From assembly GCF_001435445.1 (NCBI RefSeq), contig NZ_AZDH01000026.1, positions 64,055 through 128,054 of the forward strand: a DNA stretch of 64,000 nucleotides, written 5' to 3'. Shown here in pieces: positions 25,277-34,815 of this stretch (position 1 is its first letter; every line of letters begins with the position of its first letter). The notes under the pieces are model-generated. The model was given only the letters and a program-made list of their open reading frames with translations. It did no database searches and was not told the origin of the DNA. The position numbers and the translations under genes are program-made. The stretch comes from Companilactobacillus kimchii DSM 13961 = JCM 10707 (GTDB lineage: Bacteria; Bacillota; Bacilli; Lactobacillales; Lactobacillaceae).

Positions 25277-26272
25277 ATGAAAGCATTTGGAGTAACTGAT
25301 AATAAACAAGATAGTTTTGTAGAATTTGATAAAGCAGAAGAATTACCTACAGGAAAAGATTTACTAGTTAAAATTGAAGGTATCTCAGTCAATCCAGTTG
25401 ATATCGCCACACGAAAAGGTATCAGTGCTGAATTAAAAGAGCCTAAAATTTTAGGTTATGACGGTTATGGTGTCGTTGAAAAAATTGGTGATGCTGTTAA
25501 TAATTTCCAAGTAGGCGACAAAGTATTCTTTGCTGGTGACTATACTCGTGATGGCTCATATCAAGAATATGAATTGATTGATGAAAGAATCGTAGCTCAT
25601 GCACCTGCACAAACTTCGATTGAAAAAAGTGTTGCTATGCCGTTAGTAACTTTAACAGCAAGTGAATTATTATTTGAAAAATTGCATATTAATCCAGCTA
25701 TTGATAATCGTGACAAAACGATTCTAATTATCAACGGGGCCGGTGGTGTTGGTTCTATTGCTACTCAATTAGCTCATTTAGCTGGATTAAAGGTTATCGC
25801 TACGGCTTCAACTCCAGAGAAAGTAAAGTGGGTTAAGGATTTAGGGGCTGATTTGGTAGTTAACCATCATCAAGACCTAATTAAGCAAGTGCACGATTTA
25901 GGAATTGAAAATATTGATTATATTATTGGATTAAGTGATAACGATCCGCATTGGCAAGAAATCGTAGAGTTGATCAAACCATTCGGTACTTTTGCAACTA
26001 TTACTAATTTACGTGAATCACAAATAGGTGATTTGAAACAAAAATCAGTTAACTTTGCTTGGGAATGGATGTTCACCAAGGCTAAGTTCAAGTTAGATTC
26101 AATGTCTGATCAGGGAGCTTACTTAGAAAAATTAGCTCAAGGTTTGGATAGTGGTATGATCAAATCAACTGTTACTAAAGTTTTCCACGGTTTAAACGTT
26201 GATAATATTAAAGCTGCTACAGAATTAGTGGAAGCGGGACATATGATGGGAAAAGTTGTTGTTTTGGCTTAG
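25277..26272 (+). CDS. Zinc-independent MDR-family alcohol dehydrogenase/quinone oxidoreductase
   Basis: A 331-residue medium-chain dehydrogenase/reductase. The N-terminal GroES-like domain contains GISVNPVDIATRKG and GYDGYGVVEKIG. The Rossmann domain has the NADPH loop INGAGGVGSIATQLAHLAGLKVIATAS near residue 150. The catalytic zinc ligands of alcohol dehydrogenases are not evident, so it belongs with the quinone oxidoreductase/zeta-crystallin group. It probably reduces quinones or enones in the cytosol. AAGAAGGTTAG precedes the ATG. Monocistronic with a terminator shared with the convergent HAD gene. Confidence 0.9.
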   Translation: MKAFGVTDNKQDSFVEFDKAEELPTGKDLLVKIEGISVNPVDIATRKGISAELKEPKILGYDGYGVVEKIGDAVNNFQVGDKVFFAGDYTRDGSYQEYELIDERIVAHAPAQTSIEKSVAMPLVTLTASELLFEKLHINPAIDNRDKTILIINGAGGVGSIATQLAHLAGLKVIATASTPEKVKWVKDLGADLVVNHHQDLIKQVHDLGIENIDYIIGLSDNDPHWQEIVELIKPFGTFATITNLRESQIGDLKQKSVNFAWEWMFTKAKFKLDSMSDQGAYLEKLAQGLDSGMIKSTVTKVFHGLNVDNIKAATELVEAGHMMGKVVVLA

Positions 26273-26307
26273 GAATTTTGAACATAATTTTTTCTGTTTA
26301 AAATAAA

Positions 26308-26350
26308 TAATAGCAGGTAATCAAAGTACGATTACCTGCTATTACTTTCT
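26308..26350. terminator. Bidirectional terminator
   Basis: AATAGCAGGTAATC and GATTACCTGCTATT form a perfect stem between the convergent MDR and HAD genes. Confidence 0.85.
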
Positions 26351-26373
26351 TTAAAGTTCAACCCTTTTGAACC

Positions 26374-27150
26374 TTAAATTAAATTGTAGTGTTTCAATCC
26401 ATTAACGATACCACCGCTAACGTTTTCAGTGGTAACATAGGAGGCAATGGCTTTGACTGAGTCTAAACCGTTACCCATAGCAACACTGTAGTCGGCAAAT
26501 TCTAGCATTGGTAGATCGTTATTACCATCGCCAAAAGCATAAGTTGGTTTGTCTTCAAGGTCTAGTTCTTTTAACAGATGTTTGATACCACTCATCTTAG
26601 AAACACCTTTATTAACAGTATCAACTGATCTAGGACCAGTCTTATAAAAAGTAAGATTATCGAAAACCTTTTGGTAGTTAGAACCATCGCCTTCAGTAAC
26701 GATAACAATCATTGGGACTTTGTTAGATTTGTAGAAATCAGGATCGATTTCGGGCAATTCTAAATGAACACTTTTGTAAAAGTCTTCAACAAAAGGATTA
26801 ACTTCGTTAAGATATGATTGGTCAGCTGAATGGACACTGACAGTGTCGCCAAATTTTTTGGCCTGTTGAAGAAGCTTTTCAATTAAGTCTGGCTTAATAT
26901 TGTTTTCGTAGACTACTTTGCCTTGAGATTGGACATAAGCTCCATCCAAGGTAATATATGTATCAATATCAGTTGAGTTAAGCACTGGGTCAATTTCGAT
27001 TGGAGCACGTCCAGTATTAACAACAGGTAAATAGCCATTTTCTTTGAGTTCGCGCGTAGCTTGTGCAACGTCTTCGTCGATTTCCGAATGGGCGTTTAGA
27101 AGTGTACCATCGAGGTCGAAGAAAACAGTTCCCTTATAATTTGTTTGCAA
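26374..27150 (-). CDS. HAD superfamily Cof-type phosphatase
   Basis: A 258-residue HAD-IIB hydrolase with motif I FFDLDGTLLNAHSEI, motif II VVNTGRAP, motif III lysine in STVNKGVSKM-like context (SVDTVNKGVSKMSGIKHLL) and motif IV FGDGNNDLPMLEF. Cytosolic sugar-phosphate phosphatase of unknown substrate. It is related to but not close to the one at 7923-8723. The start is TTG (27148-27150) with GGTTGGTGATC upstream, which is weaker than usual. It is divergent from the two-component system with an 84-bp gap. Confidence 0.9.
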   Translation of the reverse strand: MQTNYKGTVFFDLDGTLLNAHSEIDEDVAQATRELKENGYLPVVNTGRAPIEIDPVLNSTDIDTYITLDGAYVQSQGKVVYENNIKPDLIEKLLQQAKKFGDTVSVHSADQSYLNEVNPFVEDFYKSVHLELPEIDPDFYKSNKVPMIVIVTEGDGSNYQKVFDNLTFYKTGPRSVDTVNKGVSKMSGIKHLLKELDLEDKPTYAFGDGNNDLPMLEFADYSVAMGNGLDSVKAIASYVTTENVSGGIVNGLKHYNLI

Positions 27151-27234
27151 AAGATCACCAACCTAAATAAATTTTGTATACTTGTAACATGTTAACAATT
27201 TTTTTACAAATGATATAGTCATGGAGTGATATTA

Positions 27235-27984
27235 ATGAAAATTTTAATGATTGAGGATAATAAGTCCGTCTCTGAAATGATGGGAATGTTCTTCCAAAAA
27301 GAGAAATGGGATGCTAGTTTTGCATATGATGGTAACGAAGCCGTTGATATGTTCAATGCTAGTCCCAACGATTGGGACATGATCACGCTAGATTTAAACC
27401 TTCCGGGTAAAGACGGAATGGAAGTTGCTAAAGAGATTCGTAAAGTATCCAAAACTGTGCCAATTATTATGTTAACTGCTCGCGATACCGAAAGCGATCA
27501 GGTATTGGGACTAGAATTTGGTGCTGACGATTACGTTACAAAACCATTCAGTCCTATCACTTTAATTGCCCGTATGAAAGCGATCCACAGACGTGATGAG
27601 AATATGGCTGAAAAATTAGCTGAAAGCAAAAATGTCAATGCAACAGTGGAAGAAGCAGATGATGGGTTCGACATCAATACTGGTTTCTTTAAGCTCAACT
27701 CTAGTACGCGTGAAGCTTATTTGAATGATAAGGAAATCCCTGATTTGACACCAAAGGAATTTGACTTATTGAAGACTCTAGCTAGCAAACCTAAGCAAGT
27801 CTTCTCACGTGAACAATTGCTAGAACTAGTTTGGGATTACGACTATTTTGGAGAAGAAAGAACAGTCGATGCTCATATTAAGAAGCTACGTCAAAAGATT
27901 GAAAAAGTAGGTCCACAAGTTATTGAAACTGTTTGGGGCGTGGGCTACAAATTTGATGATACGACTGCAAGGGCTGAGGCATAA
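27235..27984 (+). CDS. OmpR-family response regulator
   Basis: A 249-residue regulator. The receiver domain has the acidic pair EDN (residues 7-9), the phosphoacceptor Asp53 in TLDLNLPG, and Lys in YVTKPFSP near residue 102. The DNA-binding winged helix covers about residues 150-245 (LTPKEFDLLKTLASKPKQVFSREQLLELVWDYDYFGEERTVDAHIKKLRQKI). Frame-compatible GTG at 27226 sits inside the ribosome binding site, so the ATG at 27235 (after GGAGTGAT) is preferred. Its stop overlaps the kinase start by one base, so the pair is translated together. Confidence 0.94.
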   Translation: MKILMIEDNKSVSEMMGMFFQKEKWDASFAYDGNEAVDMFNASPNDWDMITLDLNLPGKDGMEVAKEIRKVSKTVPIIMLTARDTESDQVLGLEFGADDYVTKPFSPITLIARMKAIHRRDENMAEKLAESKNVNATVEEADDGFDINTGFFKLNSSTREAYLNDKEIPDLTPKEFDLLKTLASKPKQVFSREQLLELVWDYDYFGEERTVDAHIKKLRQKIEKVGPQVIETVWGVGYKFDDTTARAEA

Positions 27985-29489
27985 TGAAATTAATTTACCA
28001 AAATATGCTGAGCTTTTTGATTGTTATCTTAACGACCTTGGGGATCATTTTATATTCAGTTACGAGTGCCTCAACTAGCTGGGAATATAATCGGACCTAT
28101 AAGAGTTTGGAAAGCTATGCTGGTAATTTGGAGAAAATTGCTTTGAAGACTGACCCTAAGACGGGGCAGATTCATAATATTACTGGTGATAATATTCGAA
28201 CGGTTGAACAAGTTTTGTCAGAAAGAAATGTACAATTTGCTATTTTTGACTATAACAACAATCAAGTCTATCCAACACCGCCGACTAATGTAAAGTTACA
28301 TTTGAAGGATTCTTACTGGAAGAAGCTTAAACAGGGTAAGACAATTCGAAATGTGCAAAAATTACAAGATACTGAAGGTAACCCTCGATTACGGAAGGAC
28401 GATAATCGAAGTTATGTTTATGTTCTGACACCGTGGTTTCAAAATGGGAAGCTGATTGCGGCTGTTTGGGCTGGATCAGATGTTTCAGAATTGCAGACTA
28501 ATATTGGTGAGATCAATAGTCGCTTATACTTTGCACTTTTGATTTCACTATTAGCGGCAATTATTTTGAGTTTCTTACTTTCAAGATATCAGGTTAATCG
28601 AATCAACCGATTGCGTAGTGCGACGAAGAAAGTTGCCAATAATGACTTCTCGGTTCATATCGAAAGTAAGGGTCGCGATGAGTTAGATGATTTGGCAGAG
28701 GACTTTAACCAAATGGTTAAGTCTCTAGAAGCCTCAGATACTGAAATTAAGCGTCAAGAGCAACGGCGAAAGGAATTCATGGCTGATGCATCACATGAAA
28801 TGAGAACGCCGCTAACGACCATTAATGGATTATTAGAGGGCTTGGCCTATGATGCTATTCCTGAAGAGTCTAAAGGTCAAAGTATCCAGTTGATGAGAAA
28901 TGAAACAAAACGTTTAATTAGATTAGTTAACGAGAATTTGGATTATGAGAAGATTCGGACTAACCAGATCACCATGGCTAAGCGAGTCTTTGATGCCAAT
29001 AAACCTTTGACTGATATTACTTCACAGTTGGAGAAAAAAGCTGCCGAATCTGGTGATGAACTGATTTTGAGGAAATATGATGGTGAACTAAAGACCTTCG
29101 CTGATTACGATCGTTTTGTTCAAGTTATGTTTAATATTATTCAAAATGCAATTCAGTTTACTAATGATGGCAAGATTTTTGTCAGTGGAACTCGTGAGGA
29201 AGATCGTCATGCCTCTGTCTTTACCATTTCTGATACCGGAATAGGGATGTCAGAAGATCAAGTTAAGAACATTTGGGATCGTTATTACAAAGCTGATCCT
29301 TCACGAAAGAACCGTAAGTATGGAGAATCTGGTTTAGGACTGTCAATTGTTCATCAGTTGATTGAAAATCATGGTGGTGAAATTGAAGTTAAGAGTAAGG
29401 AAAATGAAGGGACAACCTTCACCGTAACGCTCTTTGATGAAGGTTATGAACATAAACCAAATGAGAATAAAGAAGGCAGTAATCGTTAA
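27984..29489 (+). CDS. Sensor histidine kinase
   Basis: A 501-residue membrane kinase. Transmembrane segments lie at about 9-29 and 180-200, bracketing an extracytoplasmic sensor of about 150 residues, then HAMP (RINRLRSATKKVANNDFSV). The HisKA box is ADASHEMRTPLTTING with phosphorylated His271. The ATPase part has NIIQNAIQF (N box), SDTGIGMS (G1) and GESGLGLSIV (G2). It partners the overlapping response regulator. The stimulus is not evident. The neighbouring LtaS-like genes are convergent with it, so no shared transcript is implied. A strong terminator follows. Confidence 0.93.
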   Translation: MKLIYQNMLSFLIVILTTLGIILYSVTSASTSWEYNRTYKSLESYAGNLEKIALKTDPKTGQIHNITGDNIRTVEQVLSERNVQFAIFDYNNNQVYPTPPTNVKLHLKDSYWKKLKQGKTIRNVQKLQDTEGNPRLRKDDNRSYVYVLTPWFQNGKLIAAVWAGSDVSELQTNIGEINSRLYFALLISLLAAIILSFLLSRYQVNRINRLRSATKKVANNDFSVHIESKGRDELDDLAEDFNQMVKSLEASDTEIKRQEQRRKEFMADASHEMRTPLTTINGLLEGLAYDAIPEESKGQSIQLMRNETKRLIRLVNENLDYEKIRTNQITMAKRVFDANKPLTDITSQLEKKAAESGDELILRKYDGELKTFADYDRFVQVMFNIIQNAIQFTNDGKIFVSGTREEDRHASVFTISDTGIGMSEDQVKNIWDRYYKADPSRKNRKYGESGLGLSIVHQLIENHGGEIEVKSKENEGTTFTVTLFDEGYEHKPNENKEGSNR

Positions 29490-29518
29490 GTCTAAAAGAT
29501 TTTGCCTAGATTTAAAAT

Positions 29519-29576
29519 AAAAGAGTGTTCACATCAAAACTGATATATTTCAGTTTGATGTGAACACTCTTTTTGG
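29519..29576. terminator. Bidirectional terminator after the histidine kinase gene
   Basis: AAGAGTGTTCACATCAAACT and the matching AGTTTGATGTGAACACTCTT, then TTTGG, form a very long perfect stem between the convergent kinase and LtaS genes. Confidence 0.9.
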
Positions 29577-29599
29577 TTCTTATTCAAATGTTGGTGTGG

Positions 29600-31768
29600 T
29601 TATTTCTCTTTTTTACTTAAATACGACCAACTGTCGATTGGCGAACGATCATCTTGTAATTGTAAGGCATCAGTATTATACAAACTAGTGGTCGATTTAT
29701 TGCCATTACGAGAATAGATGCTAGTTGATTTAACGCCTAATTCATCACGACGTTTGACTAATTGTTGAACTTGATTCTGGTAAGAATAATTAGTTGGATT
29801 AACTGGGGTGAATCCTGTAGGTGTATAGAATCTCAAGAGGTTCTTGTTATTAACATTGTCGGAAACCTTTAATTTTAGACGGACATCTTCTAACCATTTG
29901 TCGGCCTGCATAGCTAGTCTTGGATTATCTTTCAAAGGGATCTCTTGACCAGTTTTATTTTCGTAAACAGTTGGACTCCCGGAATCATTCGGATAGACCG
30001 TATATTTCGGTGTAATCAAACTCTTATTTCGAAAGGCTACAACAGAACTGTGTTGTTTCGATAATAGATCTGTTCCCAATTGAACGTATTGACTGGTGTT
30101 AACTCCGGCCAGATGTAGAATTGTTGGTAGGACGTCAATTTCACCACCATAAGTGTGTTTGATTCCACCTTTAAGTCCATTCATGTGAATCATAAAGGGA
30201 ACTCGTTGATACTGTGTTTCGTTGAACTTGCTCCAAGTGTCAGGATCTTGGCCGAAAAGACCAGTAGCTAATTCTTTGTGCTGACTATCGCCTTTACTGT
30301 TTTTGTCGAGGCCATAATGATCACCATAGAGTACGATCATGCTATCTTTTGACAGTCCAGTATCATTCAAATAATTGAAAAATTCTTCGACAGATTTATC
30401 TAAATAATGAGCAGTTTTAAAGTATTGATTAATTTCGTCATCGTCAAGATCAGTAGATTTGAAGTCACCATTATCTTCATCCGAGAATTGATAACGAACG
30501 TGGTTAGTAACAGTTAAAAATTTTGTATAGAAAGGTTGTTGCATCTGTTCAAGATACTTAGCACTTTCAGACAGCAACAATTTATCCTTAATACCATAAG
30601 TATTGAGTGAAGCAGTATCAGGATTTTTAGTGTCGTAATAGCTCTTATCGAAGAAATAATTGTAACCCATATTCTTATAAACTGAATTACGATCCCAGAA
30701 ACTACCAACATTTCCATGGAAAACGGCACTGCTGTAGCCTTTCTTTTGTGCAAGAATGGCTGGTGCTGCTTGGAAGGTATTGGCAGTTCCCAATTTGGTA
30801 AAGACGGAAGTACCAGTAGGGAGACCAAATAATCCAGATTCTAACATTGTTTCGGCATCACTAGTCCGACCGCTACCGACTTCGTTGAAAAAATTATCGT
30901 AGGAAATAGTATTTTTGTCATGATAAAGCTTATTCAAGAATGGTGTAACTTCTTGACCATTAACTTTTAAACCAATCAAAAATTGTTCAAAACTTTCCAA
31001 ATGAATAATGATGATATTTTTGCCATTAGCTTTACCAAAATAAGTTGGGTTAGGTGCGGCATAGTTTTGATGGACATAATCAAGGACTTTATCCATCTCT
31101 GATTCAGTAGCTGTTGATCGTACTTGATCATTTTGAACGGATCGAATTGAATCATAGGGTAAGAAAGCGTTTATTCCTAAATATTTGACGATATAAGAGT
31201 GATCAAAGGTTCTTCCTAGTAATTGAGGACGATTAGCCTCGGAACCCGCCAAATCGGCTGAAAACAGCATTAAACCTAAACAAGTTGTTGCTACAGCGTT
31301 CAACTTTCTGAAAGGACGACGGTCAACTTTGATGAAATGGAAAATAAATAAGAGGGCAATAATGACAATATCAATTAGATAGATGGCATCACGTGCCTGC
31401 ACAACACCAAGAGTTGTAGTACCCAGTCCCTTAGCAACTTTACCAACACCGGTAATGGAATTGAAAGAGATAAAGTCAGAAAAAGAACGGAAGTACAGGA
31501 CATTGCTGTAGATAAAAATTGAATCAGCAACATAAATAATCCCCATGGCAATGTAAGATAAAATTCCCTTATTGAAATAGAGCGCAATACTCATCAGTAA
31601 GACTACTGTGGCAAATGGATTAACGATTAAAAAAAAGTGCTGTAAAAGATTTTCGATACCTAGGGAAAAATCAAGATAGTAGGTAACGATGGTTTTTAAC
31701 CATAGACAAAGAATTAAAAAGGTCATAAATCCTAATCTAGTGTTTAATACGGATTTAATTTTTTTCAT
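29600..31768 (-). CDS. LtaS-family lipoteichoic acid synthase-like protein 1
   Basis: A 722-residue polytopic enzyme. Five N-terminal membrane segments (residues about 10-165) precede an extracellular sulfatase-fold domain. It carries the LtaS metal/nucleophile motifs: IIIHLESFEQF with the metal glutamate, GSGRTSDAE with the catalytic threonine near residue 300, VLYGDHYG, and the late histidine region. LtaS enzymes transfer glycerol phosphate from phosphatidylglycerol onto lipoteichoic acid. The start ATG lies after GAGGAAC. It is the downstream member of a tandem pair with 31852-34026, with which it shares most of its length. Confidence 0.92.
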   Translation of the reverse strand: MKKIKSVLNTRLGFMTFLILCLWLKTIVTYYLDFSLGIENLLQHFFLIVNPFATVVLLMSIALYFNKGILSYIAMGIIYVADSIFIYSNVLYFRSFSDFISFNSITGVGKVAKGLGTTTLGVVQARDAIYLIDIVIIALLFIFHFIKVDRRPFRKLNAVATTCLGLMLFSADLAGSEANRPQLLGRTFDHSYIVKYLGINAFLPYDSIRSVQNDQVRSTATESEMDKVLDYVHQNYAAPNPTYFGKANGKNIIIIHLESFEQFLIGLKVNGQEVTPFLNKLYHDKNTISYDNFFNEVGSGRTSDAETMLESGLFGLPTGTSVFTKLGTANTFQAAPAILAQKKGYSSAVFHGNVGSFWDRNSVYKNMGYNYFFDKSYYDTKNPDTASLNTYGIKDKLLLSESAKYLEQMQQPFYTKFLTVTNHVRYQFSDEDNGDFKSTDLDDDEINQYFKTAHYLDKSVEEFFNYLNDTGLSKDSMIVLYGDHYGLDKNSKGDSQHKELATGLFGQDPDTWSKFNETQYQRVPFMIHMNGLKGGIKHTYGGEIDVLPTILHLAGVNTSQYVQLGTDLLSKQHSSVVAFRNKSLITPKYTVYPNDSGSPTVYENKTGQEIPLKDNPRLAMQADKWLEDVRLKLKVSDNVNNKNLLRFYTPTGFTPVNPTNYSYQNQVQQLVKRRDELGVKSTSIYSRNGNKSTTSLYNTDALQLQDDRSPIDSWSYLSKKEK

Positions 31769-31824
31769 AAAAGTTCCTCATAACATAATTAGTTCACTAC
31801 GTAATAATACTTTATCTGGACCAA

Positions 31825-31853
31825 TAAAAAAAGCCAGCTCTAAGGCTGACTTT
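31825..31853 (-). terminator. Terminator between the LtaS-like genes
   Basis: On the minus strand AGTCAGC and GCTGGCT flank a six-base loop, followed by TTTTTTATT. It overlaps the stop of the upstream LtaS-like gene. Confidence 0.72.
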
Positions 31854-34026
31854 ATTTGTTGGTGGAAGTAGAATTATTACTCTTGCTTTCGGAATCCTCT
31901 TTTAAGATACTAGACCAACTATCGATATAAGTACGATCACCGTTTAATTCAGGTGCATCGGTAGTGTATAGACTCGTTGTCGATTTGTTATTATTTTGTG
32001 AATAGACGCTAGTTGATTTTAGACCTAAGTCATTACGTGTCTGAACGAGTTTTTGAATTTCGTTTTGATAATCATAATTCTTAGGGTTAACCGGTGTGAA
32101 TCCACTTGGCGTGTAGAATCTCAAAAGATTCTTATTATTAATAGTATCTGAAAGTTTAAGTTTGTCGTTGACATATTCCTGCCACTTCTTAACTTTTTGT
32201 TTGAGAATTGGATTCTGACTGAGGTCGACTAGTTCACCAGTTTTATTCCGATAAACCTCAGGTTGATCACTATTGCCTTTTAAGACAGTGTAGTGAGGTG
32301 TGACAAAATTCTTGTTTCGGAAAATTACGATTGGATTATGTTGTTTTGAAAGTAGGTCGGTTCCTAATTGAACATACTGTTTTGTGTTGATCCCAGCCAA
32401 ATGAAGCAGTGTAGGCAAGACATCAATTTCACCACCGTAAGTGTGGTTGATGCCACCTTTGAGCCCCTTCATATGAATCATGAAAGGAACTTTCTGCATT
32501 TGAGAATCGTTGAAGTCGGTCCAATCTTTGGAATCAATTCCTAGGACGGGAGCCAGATCGGTGTTTTGACTATCAGATAATCCATAATGATCACCATAAA
32601 GCACAATCATTGAATTATCGTAAATTCCACTGCTCTTTAAGTAGCTGAAGAATTCCTTCAAAGAATTGTCCAAATAATGGGCCGTTTCAAAATAACCATT
32701 AACAGTACTGTTGTCAGTATCTGGTGGAGTGAAATCATCTTTATCCTCATCAGTTAATTGGAACGGATAGTGATTGGTTACAGTAATAAATTTAGCGTAA
32801 AACGGTTGTTGCAATTGTTCAAGATATTTCACGCTCTCTGAAAGCATCAGTTTATCCTTCATACCGAATCCCAGCATTGAATCATCACTTTTATTAAAGT
32901 AACTGGAATCAAAGAAATAATTATAACCCATATTTTTATAAACGGAATTACGGTTCCAAAAACTACCAACGTTTCCATGGAAAACAGCACTAGTGTAGCC
33001 CTCCTTTTGGCCCAGAATAGCTGGGGCAGCCTGGAAGGTGTTGTCACTTCCAAGTTTGGTGAAGAGTGATCCTTCTGGTAATCCGAAGAGACCAGTTTCT
33101 AGCATGTTTTCTGCATCACTAGTACGTCCTTGTCCAACTTCGTGATAGAAATTATCAAACGACATTGTATTTTTATCGTTATAAAGACTGTTTAAGAACG
33201 GAGTTACTTCCTGACCATTAACTTTGTCATTAATTAGGAATTGTTGGAAACTTTCCAAGTGGATAATGATAATATTTTTACCCTTAGCCTTACCGAAGTA
33301 GGCTTGGTTTGGTTTAGCGTAATTCTTTTGGACATCAGATAAGACATCATCCATATCAGTACCAACTGCCTCAGAACGAACCTGATTGTTTTGCACCGTC
33401 TTAATTGAATCGTAAGCCAAAAAGGTATTTAAACCTAAATATTTAACAATATAAGAACGATCAAAGGTTCTACCCAATAGCTGAGGACGATTGCTTTCCG
33501 CAACAGTTAAATTAAGTGAGAAGAGAAAAATACCCAACATAGTCGTTGCTACAGCGGTTAGTTTTTTCATTGGACGAGGATCAATTTTAATAAAGTGGGT
33601 AAATAATAAAATGGCGATAATAATAAAATCTAAAACGTAGAAAATATCATGTACTTGAATTAGGCTGGTAGCACTGCCACCAAGTCCCTTAGAAACTTTT
33701 GAAGCACTGGTGATAGTGTTGAAAGATAAGAAGTCACTTAATTCACGATAATAAAGCACATTTCCATAAAGAAGAATTGATTCAAGAACGTATATCACAC
33801 CCATAACGATGTAAGAGATTCGAGAACGTGTAACATATAACGATATGCTAAGTAGAATAACGGAAGTAGCAATAGGATTAAGAATTAGAATTGAATGTTG
33901 TAACGGGTCCGTTGCGCCTAGAGAGAAATCGGTATAATAAGCTATAATGGTTTTGAGCCAAAGAGTAAAGACTAAAAGCGTTAGAAAACCTAGCCTTTTA
34001 CTCAAAAATATTTTTAATCTATTCAT
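31852..34026 (-). CDS. LtaS-family lipoteichoic acid synthase-like protein 2
   Basis: A 724-residue paralogue of the preceding entry with the same five-helix plus sulfatase-fold plan. The motifs are IIIHLESFQQF, GQGRTSDAENM with the catalytic threonine, VFHGNVGSFWNRN and VLYGDHYGL. The C-terminal half ends in a serine/asparagine-rich tail (EDSESKSNNSTSTNK) that the first copy lacks. Signal peptidase cleavage after the helices is known for LtaS, but no site is claimed here. Tandem copies may split primase and polymerase roles, as LtaP/LtaS do in Listeria. That is inference. Confidence 0.92.
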   Translation of the reverse strand: MNRLKIFLSKRLGFLTLLVFTLWLKTIIAYYTDFSLGATDPLQHSILILNPIATSVILLSISLYVTRSRISYIVMGVIYVLESILLYGNVLYYRELSDFLSFNTITSASKVSKGLGGSATSLIQVHDIFYVLDFIIIAILLFTHFIKIDPRPMKKLTAVATTMLGIFLFSLNLTVAESNRPQLLGRTFDRSYIVKYLGLNTFLAYDSIKTVQNNQVRSEAVGTDMDDVLSDVQKNYAKPNQAYFGKAKGKNIIIIHLESFQQFLINDKVNGQEVTPFLNSLYNDKNTMSFDNFYHEVGQGRTSDAENMLETGLFGLPEGSLFTKLGSDNTFQAAPAILGQKEGYTSAVFHGNVGSFWNRNSVYKNMGYNYFFDSSYFNKSDDSMLGFGMKDKLMLSESVKYLEQLQQPFYAKFITVTNHYPFQLTDEDKDDFTPPDTDNSTVNGYFETAHYLDNSLKEFFSYLKSSGIYDNSMIVLYGDHYGLSDSQNTDLAPVLGIDSKDWTDFNDSQMQKVPFMIHMKGLKGGINHTYGGEIDVLPTLLHLAGINTKQYVQLGTDLLSKQHNPIVIFRNKNFVTPHYTVLKGNSDQPEVYRNKTGELVDLSQNPILKQKVKKWQEYVNDKLKLSDTINNKNLLRFYTPSGFTPVNPKNYDYQNEIQKLVQTRNDLGLKSTSVYSQNNNKSTTSLYTTDAPELNGDRTYIDSWSSILKEDSESKSNNSTSTNK

Positions 34027-34139
34027 TGATAATTCCTTATTTGTAAAAATTCTTTAATAAAATCTATTTAGGGACTAAATAAATTGTTTAATTGTTAGTA
34101 TAATACGTTATAGGTAAAAAGTGGGGAAGAATAAGAAAA

Positions 34140-34760
34140 ATGATATTTTTAGGACCGTTGTATACATACATTTTTGAAAAGTATGCGTCAAGATTCAATC
34201 ATTTTCCATTGATTAGGCTTTCTTTTTATGCTGTGGATAAAGCAATATTATATACCTTATTTTTCGTCATCCTAAGGTACATATGGGTAAAAGTTAAAAA
34301 GAAAAATACTAGCTTTGGCCGAGAATTTGGCTTAACGGTATTTGTCTTCTATGTTCTCCTACTTTTTGCTTTAACAGTCTTTCGAGATGGCTATTTCATT
34401 TGGCAATTCAAGTTTTATTGGCACCGTCCATTATCCCAAATTAATATAATTCCACTAGTAGAAACGATAAAATTATTAAATGGTCAGTCTTTAGTCGACT
34501 TTTTTTATAATTTATATGGTAATATTGTGTGGTTCGTACCAATGGGAATATTTATACCGGCGCTTACAGAAAGACACTTTGGTTTCTTCAAAGTTGTCCT
34601 CATTGGCGCTTTGATCTCGACTTCGATTGAAACGCTTCAGTTTATTTTGAACACTGGTGTAACGGATATTGATGACGTTATCTTTAATACTCTCGGCGCT
34701 GCGGTAGGATATTTTTTATATTTTGTAGGAAAATGGATAAAAAAGCTAATAAAAATTTGA
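34140..34760 (+). CDS. VanZ-like family membrane protein
   Basis: A 206-residue membrane protein with about five helices. The VanZ-like core is FVFYVLLLFALTVFRD, then NIIPLVETIKLL and LYGNIVWFVPMGIFIPAL. It ends with the conserved SIETLQFILNTGVTDIDDVIFNTLGAAVGY. VanZ homologues occur widely in Firmicutes; only the name-giving member is linked to teicoplanin resistance, so resistance should not be assumed. GGGGAAGAA precedes the ATG at a rather long 11-base spacing. It is divergent from the LtaS pair and followed by pgi 56 bp later. Confidence 0.85.
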   Translation: MIFLGPLYTYIFEKYASRFNHFPLIRLSFYAVDKAILYTLFFVILRYIWVKVKKKNTSFGREFGLTVFVFYVLLLFALTVFRDGYFIWQFKFYWHRPLSQINIIPLVETIKLLNGQSLVDFFYNLYGNIVWFVPMGIFIPALTERHFGFFKVVLIGALISTSIETLQFILNTGVTDIDDVIFNTLGAAVGYFLYFVGKWIKKLIKI

Positions 34761-34815
34761 AATTTTCTTCAAAAATGATTAATCTAGTTTTGACGATATA
34801 TATGGAGGAGAGAAA

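Noticed and set aside
29600-34026. LtaS-like genes as additional FGE-dependent sulfatases
   Set aside because: They carry threonine in the GRTSDAE motif and N-terminal membrane helices of LtaS, not CxPSR, so they need no formylglycine.
34140-34760. Vancomycin/teicoplanin resistance gene
   Set aside because: Only a VanZ-like domain is present; no vanHAX-type genes nearby, and the family is widespread without resistance.
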